Positions 56,943-64,000 of a DNA stretch of 64,000 bases are shown here, piece by piece. The notes below the pieces were generated by a model. It made no database searches and was not told where the DNA came from. It saw only the letters and a list, made by a program, of their open reading frames with translations. The translations under genes were made by a program, and so were the position numbers. The number at the start of each line of letters is the position of its first letter. The first letter of the stretch is position 1. This DNA comes from Campanula takesimana (taxonomy: Eukaryota > Streptophyta > Magnoliopsida > Asterales > Campanulaceae), in contig JAOWBW010000147.1 in the NCBI GenBank assembly GCA_026119855.1, positions 868,001-932,000 on the forward strand, read 5' to 3'.

Positions 56943-57983
56943 ATGAGGAGACTGCCATCTAAGTTTAGTCCCAAAAAGATGGCTCAAACAGCTAAAAAGT
57001 TAATCTTTTCAGTCCCTATAGGAGAAAAGACTGAGAGAGAAAGGTTTGAGAGAGAGTACAAGTCATACACTATACAGAGTGATCATCAGTTACATGAGGA
57101 AGTTAAACAGCTTCCTCTTGATCACCCTCTTAAGTATAGGGAGATGAGAGATAGGGAGAAGAGAAAAAGAGATTGGGAATGTGAAAGGGAAGTTTTGGAG
57201 AAGTTAGAGAGAGATAGGTTGGCACAACTAAGAAAGATTGAAGGCAAGGGGAAAGAAAAGTAGGGAGAGGAGAGGGGTAGTATAAAGTTGTTTGGTCAGA
57301 GCATGAGAGTAGGGAAAGAAGAGAGCAGCAGAGCAGGTGCTGCACAAACTCAATTTCAAAGGGTCCATTCCCTTAGGGACTTGATGAGGAAGGAGTGATT
57401 TAAGGATCATGAAAGGGACCAAAATTTGAGGCACTTTACACTTAGGGAATTAATGCAACAAGAAGATAGCTTAGCTGTTCAGGGAAAGAAGGTTCCTGTT
57501 GTTGAACAGCCAAGAGTGTATGCTTCAGTGACAAGGGATTCTTTGTCAATTAGCATGGCAGTGCTTGAAGGAGGGGGAGATAATTTTCATGGGGTCTGGC
57601 AGTCACCATTAGCTACTCACACTCAACTGTTTGGGCAGTATTTGAGGTGTTGTAGTCCAGTTCAAGTCAAGGAAGAAGATAATGGAGGCCCTTCTTCCCA
57701 CATGGAAATGATAGCTGCTGAGAGCATGCAGACCTCAGGAACCTTTAGCTTTATGTCTCCTTTGGATGATTTCCCACCCTATGATGCTGTGGAGGAGTGG
57801 TGGCCAAGAACCATGGGTCCACCTCTTCAGCATTCAGTTTCTTTCATTGATCCTATTATGGAGAGGCATTCAGTATGGTTGGAAAGATATTTGGGGGAGG
57901 GTCAGTCTACACCAGCTAGGGCATATGAAGGAGGAGACAAGCAGGACAAAGGGTCTGGAATTTGTTGGAAACAGATCTTGTAA
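56943..57983 (+). pseudogene. Antisense gene of Sirevirus S2 (about 346 codons, two stops)
   Basis: It lies on the strand opposite to all other S2 genes, between pol and env-like. A single frame runs from ATG 56943 (MRRLPSKFSPKKM) to TAA 57981, broken only by TAG 57261 and TGA 57396. The first third is highly charged and helical (ERERFEREYKSY, REMRDREKRKRDWECERE); the middle has SVTRDSLSISM, THTQLFGQYLRCCSPVQV and MQTSGTFSF; the end is WWPRTMGPP and SVWLERYLGEG. The N-terminal third is conserved in S1 and the middle in S3. The family is unknown to me. An ATG at 56913 upstream in frame is possible, but homology with S1 starts at 56943. Expression from its own TATA box and a DNA- or RNA-binding role are inference. 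Confidence 0.65.
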
Positions 57984-58253
57984 GAGGGAAGATGTTTTTG
58001 AACAACCAAGATAGTTAGTTAGCTGTTGGGGAAAGTTTTTGAAGAGGAATATTGAGGAGGGAAGGCTACCAAGTTCTACATGGGTAGTGGTGTTTTAAGT
58101 AGAAGAATCAGGTTATATGATGTAAACAGGCCACCATATAATTGCCCTTGAATAGAGATCTGTTTAGGTTAGCTGTTGGGAAAATGTAAAACAGCTAACC
58201 ATGTCTTTGTACTCCTTTAAAGTTTATGAAATGAATTTTTCAGTTAATCCCTT

Positions 58254-61200
58254 TTAATTAGGCAAGTTAATCATTCCTAACATTTCTCTCAAAAGTTCAA
58301 ACCTTTTTTCATCCATAGCTTTAGTAAGTATATCAGAGACATTGTCCTCAGTACCCACTTTGGACAAGATAATATTTCCCTTTTCAACATGATCTCTAAT
58401 GAAGTGATGTCTAACTTCAATGTGTTTTGTTTTAGAGTGTTGAACAGGGTTTTCAGTCATAGCTATTGTACTTGAATTCTCACAAAATATAGGAATATTA
58501 GTGACATTTATATCAAAGTCTTGTAGTTGACTTTATAAGTACAATATTTGGGAACAGCAGAGACCAGCTGCAACATATTCAGCCTCAGCTGTTGAGGTTG
58601 CTAAGAGGTTTGCTTTTTGCTAGACCAGGACAAAATTCTTGATCCAATGAATTGACATCCACCACTTGTTTACTTTCTATCTAGATTGCATCCAGTATAA
58701 TCTGAGTCAGTAAAGCCAATTAATGAGAATGGTGATTCATTTGGATACTATAAGCCGTAATCTGGAGTTCCTTTTAGATATCTCAAGATCCTTTTAACAG
58801 TAGCAAGGTGAGATTCTTTAGGATTGGCTTAAAACCTTGCACAGAGACATACACTGAACATGATGTTAGGTCTAGATGCAGTAACATATAGGAGAAATCC
58901 TATATAGCTTCTGTATAGTGTTTGATCAACACTTTGACCATTAGTGTCAGCATGATGTTTAGTTGTGGTAGACAGGGGTGTCTTAGCTGTTGAGGCATTC
59001 TGCATATATCAAACTTCTTTATCATGTCTCTTGTGTACTTGGCTTGGTTAATGAAGATCCCATCCTTCATTTGTTTGACTTGAAGACCTAAGAAGTAGGT
59101 TAGTTCTCCAATCATACTCATTTCAAATTGTTTTTGCATAAGATCTCTAAATTCTTTGCAAAGGTCCTCATTTGATGATCCAAAGATAATATCATCAACA
59201 TAGACCTGAATGAGTAGGGTGTCATCTCCATCCTTTTTGATGAACAGAGTGTTATCAATATGACCTTTGGTGAATCCTTTATTAAGAAGGAAATTAGACA
59301 AGGTGTCATACCAAGCTCTAGGTGCTTGCTTCAGACCATACAAGGCTTTGTCCAACTTGTATACATAATCCGGGAATTTAGGATGTTCAATCCGGGAGGT
59401 TGAGCAACAAACACTTGTTTATTTAGTACTCCATTCAAGAATGCACTCTTTACATCCATTTGGAATACTTTCATCTTTTTGAAAGATTTAAAGGCTAGAA
59501 ATAGTCTTATGGCTTCAAGTCTTGCTATAGGGGCAAACGTTTCATCATAGTCTATCCCTTCTTTTTGTCTGTATCCTTGAGCTATAAGTCTAGCCTTGTT
59601 TCTCATAATAGTTCCATCTTCACTCATTTTGTTTCTAAATACACATCTGGTACCTATGACAGTTTGATTTCTAGGTTTGGGAACAAGTTTCCACATTTAA
59701 TTCCTTTCAAACTGTTCAAGTTCTTCTTCCATAGCCTCAATCCAGTCTGCATCTTGAAGGGCTTCGTGGATTTTCTTGGGTTCGATTTGAGAAATGAAGG
59801 CACTCATGAAAATATCATAGTGATGAATGCCATCAGGAATGGTTTCTTTTTGAATTGGAATGGAAATGACAATATTGTCATCATTAGCAATGGGGATTGG
59901 AGTAGCTGAAGTGATTTGACAGCTTACAGATTCATCTAAGCTATTAGAAGGGGGTAAGCTGTTGGAAAGAGGAAAGTTGTTGGGAGTATCCTTGGGCAGA
60001 ACATAAGGAAGAATGGTGTTGTTTTCATTTGAGGGAGAGGGATTGTTGACTGTTGGAGATGTTTCTGGAAGGTTGTCAGAATTTCCAATGCTTTCATTAA
60101 AATCACATAAGTCAGTGATGCTTTGATCATTGTTTTCATCAAAGTCAACATGAATTGATTCTTCTACAACCAGTGTTCTCTTGTTGTATACTCTATATGC
60201 TTTGCTAGTGTTGGAGTAACCAAGAAAGATTCCTTCATCACTCTTGGAATCAAACTTATCTAGGTTATTCTTCCCATTGTTGTGAATGTAACATTTGCTC
60301 CCAAATCCATGAAATTAGGATATGGTAGGAACATTTCCATTCCACAACTCATATAGGGTCTTCATATGATACTTGTTGATAAGAGTTTTGTTCTGTACAT
60401 AAACAGCAGTAGTTACAGCTTCACCTAGAAGTATTTAGGGAGATTGTGTTCTGACAGAATTGCTCTTGCTGCTTCACAAATGGTCCTATTCTTTCTTTCT
60501 GCAACTCCATTATGTTGAAGAGTTCTTGGAGCTAAAAAGTTATGATCAATCCCTATTTTATTGCAATAGGTTTCAACTCCTGTGTTTTCAAACTCAGTTC
60601 CATGATCAGACCTTATTTTTTTAATGGACAAGCGTTTAAAGTTCTGAACTTTGTTAAACAGCTGAGTGAGATTATGAAGGGTATCACTTTCGGATTCAAG
60701 AAGGATGATCCAAGTGAATCTTGTGTTGTCATCAACAACTACAAGGGAGTATCTCTTTTCACCTAAAGATCTGGTTCAAATGGGACCAAATAAGTCCATA
60801 TGAAGGAGATCAAGAGGATTGGTTGTGTCCAGTCTTGTTTTTACAGAAAAAGAGGTCTTCTTTTGTTTTTCACACTGACAGGCTTTGTATAGCTTGTCCT
60901 TCTTGAAAGGAGTTTTGGGGAGACCTTTAACAATGTTGGAGATGGACAATTTTGAAATGGTTTTGAGGTTCAGATGAGCAAGTCTTTTATGCCATAGCCA
61001 AGACATATCTGATTGGCTGTAGGATAATAGACAATGAGCAGTAGAGGCTTGGACAACTTCAAGGTGGAGGCAGTAGAAGTTCTTCTTTCTAACTCCAGTT
61101 AGAATAACCTTGTTCTTCTTGTCTTTGACTTGGCACTGGTCCTTTGTGTAGATAACATGATAACCTTTGTCACAAATTTGACTAATGCTTATCAAATTGT

Positions 61201-61324
61201 GCTTAAGGCCTTCAACATAAGATACATCTGTAAAGATGATCTCCTTGGTCACTAGGTTGCCTGATCCTTTGACTCTTGCTTGGGAATTGTCACCAAATGT
61301 AACATTGGAATAATCATTCTTCAA
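58254..61324 (-). pseudogene. Decayed pol of Sirevirus S2 (integrase to RNase H)
   Basis: On the minus strand: NVTFGDNSQARVKG, ISQICDKGYHV, HKRLAHLNLK, HMDLFGPI, VVVDDNTRFTW, SDHGTEFE and VAERKNRTICEAARA of the integrase part; RT with KPRNQTVIGTR, FQMDVKSAFLNGVLN, ALYGLKQAPRAWYD and VYVDDIIFGSSNE; RNase H ending HIEVRHHFIRDHVEKGN. Stops and frameshifts occur at several points (near 60780, 60430, 59700, 59350 and 58930). The protease and all of gag are missing because of the 5' deletion. It is more complete in the RT than S1. Confidence 0.87.
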
Positions 61325-61701
61325 GGGTCTGAGACGTGGAGTTAGCTGTTGAAGAAGACACCAGTCTTAGCTGTTGAGACAGGGGAGCTTAGCTGTTAGG
61401 GGTTTAAACCATTTGATGTTGAAGCTTGTTTGAATTTAGCATCTTGATAATTCAATGGAATGTGAGGGAGTTTGTAATAGGTAGTTCTTCAGTTTGTTAG
61501 ATGTATAGATGATAGGTGGATCATGTAATGACTTGGCTGTTTGACTTGAATGGTAACAGGATAGCTTAGCTGTTGAGGATTGTTTTGGGTTGCCTGTGTT
61601 CAGGTCTTTGCATACATCATATAATCAATTGATTGATTATTTATTTATCAAAACATATTTACTATGATTAATTGTGAGTTAAACATAATGAGGTACTAAC
61701 A
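61304..61701 (-). repeat. 5' LTR remnant of Sirevirus S2
   Basis: About 398 bp matches 52634-53032 of the 3' LTR. Its inner end coincides with a stretch GGAATAATCATTCTTCAA that is present both in the LTR and in pol, the likely deletion join. Confidence 0.8.
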
Positions 61702-61706
61702 GGTAT

Positions 61707-61967
61707 GTTCTGGTTCATGAAGTATAGTTCACAACGATAAAGCCAACTGAGCGGGTCTTCTATCCCGGAGAAGATGGGAAACTCCAATTGTTGTCCTTGG
61801 TTATTAAACGCAGCAGAATCCATGGTCCCTTGATCAACAACAAAACTTGTTTGCTCTGTTGGTGCTTTCCCTTTGTCTTCAAGCAGTTTTCCCACAATTA
61901 TTTCTAGACAGCTGACAGGTTCCTTTAGGGTGGAATCTTCTTCTTTCTATGCATAAGAATCGCCCAT
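61707..61967 (-). pseudogene. Gag N-terminus of the Reina-like element
   Basis: It starts at ATG 61967 (MGDSYA, then an in-frame TAG), continues EPVSCLEIIVGKLLEDKGK, and has FPIFSGIEDPLSWLYRCELYF, a Ty3/gypsy gag core, up to the point where Sirevirus S2 is inserted. The rest of gag continues at 51842. A stop near its start suggests the gene was already failing or decayed later. Confidence 0.8.
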
Positions 61968-61987
61968 GACGCCGGCAATGGAGCCAA
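61968..61987 (-). other. Primer binding site region of the Reina-like element
   Basis: The minus strand reads TTGGCTCCATTGCCGGCG after the LTR, close to the TGGCGCCGTTGCCGGGG primer site of many plant Ty3/gypsy elements. Confidence 0.6.
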
Positions 61988-62398
61988 TGTTACAAGCTGA
62001 CTTAGTATAGGAACTTGTCACGAGCCTTGTGATGGCTGGAAAGAAATCTTTAGAGCGAGATGGCATAGCTATGGTGATGGCTGGAATCAACTGGAGAAAA
62101 TAAAAGATACAAACTGATTAATAATGTAAAAGCTATAGTAGGAATTTTTAATTGAGAATTCCTCAAACTCCCTGAGACGTTCTTTGCTATGCCCATTTCA
62201 TTATTCAACGCCTTTTTATAGACTTTACAAGATTACAAATTTAATACCATAATTAATATTATCTATATCTGCAAGAGCAGTCAAAAAGTTAATCCTTATC
62301 CTTGATTGCTGTTTGATTTCTTTGGCTCCTGACATTGCCTATTTTTGCTGCTGTCTTTCCATCTTTTACGCTGGTACTGCTTCCCTATGAATGCATCA
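61988..62398 (-). repeat. 5' LTR of the Reina-like element
   Basis: 411 bp; minus-strand start TGATGCATTCATAGG, end TTGTAACA. Its first 163 bp match 40211-40374, the other LTR of the same element 22 kb away. Confidence 0.85.
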
Positions 62399-62890
62399 GC
62401 CTCTACCTTTCCAGATTCAACAATTGGAGCTGCTTGTGATTATGTCTGAAGTAGAACTGAAGCAGAACTGCTGGTTATTCCATGTGATATCCATGAGATC
62501 ATCATATTTTACACCAAGACTGATGAACTCCTTATTCGTTTTAAGCTTTTATTTCTTTGCCAAGTCCCTAGAGACAGAGGGAAGCTCGCCAGAAATTTGC
62601 TGGTAGGGACACTTTTTGGTGGGACTGCAGCTTGAGTGAAGATATCTTGGATAGGACCAACTTCTCTATAAATAAAGGAGTGAGATGGCAGTGGGTCTGG
62701 ATCAATGACATTGCATGTAAGAGAGTATTTGACCAGATTTGTCCAGTGTTTTCTGAGGCCCTTAACTTCAATGTTCAAATATTTACCAAGGACATTGATG
62801 TCCTAGCTGGAGAAATGGAGCAGGGGACGCAGAGTGAAGGAGAGGTGAAAAATATGGACTGTAGTAATGGTAGAAAGTTTCAGCAAGGCT
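62399..62890 (-). pseudogene. Env-like gene fragment of a fourth Sirevirus (S4)
   Basis: The minus strand aligns with the C-terminal part of the S1 env-like gene: VKGLRKHWTNLVK against MKGLRHDLTKLVQ, QDIFTQ against QEIFTQ, LGVKYDDLMDITWNNQQFCF against HGIQFDDRMSLTWNNKLYYF, and KQLQLLNLER in both. Frameshifts and stops occur. The Reina-like element is inserted right after NLER, so this Sirevirus was there first. The upstream part and its LTRs are not recognisable in the window. Confidence 0.65.
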
Positions 62891-63560
62891 AGGTTCATTG
62901 GAAAATATGGGTCTTTGTTGCTGTTCTTTGTGGGGGGGGGGGGGGGAGGGGGTGTGTTTAGGGTGGTGCCATGATGGTGGTGCGGTAGTGTTATAATCTG
63001 AGATGAAGTGATATATAGGGAGTTTTGGGTTTCGGAGAAGTGGTAGGAAGATGGTGTTAGTGGATGAAAGTTCTTATGGGTTGGTTGTTGTAATAGATGA
63101 AAATGAGTCTTATTTGTTACTTGTTGGGATGTAGTTGGTAAGAAGTGCGGTAGAGGTGGGGGAGGAGAGATGGAAGGGGAACTGCAGAGAAAGGAAGCAA
63201 GAAGTAGGGCGGAACTGTGTCGGTCATTGGTGGCGGAAGGGAGAGGGTATATAGAGTGCGCGGGTGGTGGGAGAAGGGATTGTAGAGAGAGAGAGAGAGA
63301 AGGAAAGAAAAAGAGAGAGAGAGAGAAGTTACAAATAAGTGGTTCGGGAGATGGTGTTATTTTATGATTTTAGGTTTTGGGTGGGGAAACATAATTTGAG
63401 GATTTTCGATAGTTTGTCCAATGAATAAGGGGAGACAAGGGAATATATGTTTAGCAACATATACACATTGAGAATAATGGAAATAGGCTCTCCTCTTTAA
63501 GAATTGGATTGTTTTTTGGGCCTTTAGGGGAATAATTTCTTTTCTTCTTATTTTCTTGGT
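62891..63560. other. Intergenic, low complexity
   Basis: A G-run lies near 62932-62949, GGTGG-rich sequence follows, and a GA microsatellite spans about 63283-63330. The 65-codon plus frame at 63170 is GA-repeat-driven and not convincing. Nothing else seen. Confidence 0.6.
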
Positions 63561-63646
63561 AAATAGCACAGCCCATTAAGAAAATTGGAAAACCCTAAAT
63601 TTGTCTACAACTTTCTGGCGGCTCCTAACCCTAAAACCAGTGTAAG

Positions 63647-63671
63647 AAAACCCTAACTTCTGTCTATAAAT
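63647..63671 (+). promoter_or_regulatory. Putative promoter of gene copy C
   Basis: AAAACCCTAAC (telo box) then CTATAAAT, 153 bp before the ATG. It matches the region before copy B almost base for base. Confidence 0.5.
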
Positions 63672-63823
63672 GACTAGCAGCAGCACAGCCCCAAATCAGA
63701 CATTCTAGCGGCCGCCTCTCTATCGCTCCACCCTATCCATTTTTCCTTGAATTCAGCCCCTTTCGTTTTGATCCAGATCTTGATCTGTCGCAGCAATCTT
63801 TAAGATTATATCTTAACTTATTT

Positions 63824-63874
63824 ATGCTATCATCAATGTGGAGAATGTTGCCTTTGAGGCCACCTGATTCAAAG
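63824..63874 (+). CDS. Small gene copy C, exon 1 only (runs off the window)
   Basis: ATG to the donor AAG|GTAACT encodes MLSSMWRMLPLRPPDSK, two residues different from copy B. The intron start up to 63940 is also nearly the same as in copy B (TTATATATCGATCA). Exons 2 and 3 would lie beyond the window. Copies A, B and C are on the same strand, so this was probably a tandem family later blown apart by transposons. Confidence 0.55.
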
Positions 63875-64000
63875 GTAACTTTTATTTGTAAATTGGTTTC
63901 TTATATATCGATCATGAGATCTGCTTATCTCTCTCAGATTTTATTGATTCTCTCTCTCGCTTTTCGTATTATATAATTCATGTAACGTATTTAATGTAAA

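Larger units (their letters stand above)
51843..61701 (-). mobile_element. Sirevirus S2 with env-like and antisense genes, 5' part deleted
   Basis: The 9859-bp element is flanked by GGTAT on both sides (51838-51842 and 61702-61706), so both outer ends are original. Minus-strand order: 5' LTR remnant (about 400 bp), pol from integrase onward, antisense gene, env-like gene, polypurine tract, 1190-bp 3' LTR. Most of the 5' LTR, the primer site, gag and protease were deleted by a join at a short sequence shared by LTR and pol. It split the gag of the Reina-like element. TTAGCTGTTG-type words occur throughout. Confidence 0.92.

Noticed and set aside
63170..63367. 65-codon arginine/glutamate-rich frame
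   Set aside because: It is driven by a GA microsatellite.

Overview
This is a plant nuclear window, probably from a eudicot. It shows intron-bearing gene pieces with GT/AG splice sites, telo-box and TATA promoters, and dense nested LTR retrotransposons of plant-specific lineages (Sirevirus, Tekay, Reina, Tat). I see no rRNA, tRNA, CRISPR or prokaryotic gene organisation. All coordinates, LTR pairs and target-site duplications (TSDs) were read by eye.

Layout. 1-6.8 kb holds a short non-autonomous Ty1/copia element (622-2738, TSD CGTAT), a degraded gene fragment, a hAT-like end, a three-exon gene (copy A, 5387-6425) and a Stowaway-like MITE. 6.8-11.1 kb is a non-coding LTR element whose LTRs resemble those of the 51.8-61.7 kb Sirevirus (TSD AGTTT). 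11.8-23.2 kb is copy B of the same small gene. Its first intron carries an intact, very young Tekay chromovirus (12262-22422, TSD GTTTT; one LTR difference found) with an extra AT-hook ORF before gag-pol. 23.2-33.3 kb is Sirevirus S1 (minus strand). 33.3-38.9 kb is a decayed plus-strand Sirevirus, S3. 38.9-40.2 kb is a non-autonomous MULE (9-bp TSD). 40.2-62.4 kb is one minus-strand Reina-like chromovirus split by five later insertions: a Tat fragment, two short copia elements, a 647-bp LTR-like insert and Sirevirus S2 (51843-61701, TSD GGTAT). 62.4-62.9 kb is a fourth Sirevirus remnant, and the window ends in exon 1 of gene copy C.

The most interesting signals are in the retrotransposons. 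(i) The Sireviruses carry a gene antisense to pol, between pol and the env-like gene, recognisable in S1, S2 and S3. In S1 and S2 it has a TATA box about 100 bp upstream. (ii) Each Sirevirus family is sprinkled with its own short DNA word, in LTRs, coding and non-coding parts alike: GGTCRACTATC in S1, TTAGCTGTTG in S2, S3 and the related non-coding element. The words sit as a pair at the same place near the LTR end. This resembles a family-specific protein or silencing-escape tag, and the antisense or env-like products are candidate readers (inference). (iii) The Tekay element has an AT-hook ORF and, just before gag, eight small hairpins with covarying stems. (iv) The Tat fragment has paired CTCGTACGAG palindromes about two helical turns apart at three sites.

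The only host genes I can support are the three copies of one small gene with a basic N-terminus, which I cannot name.
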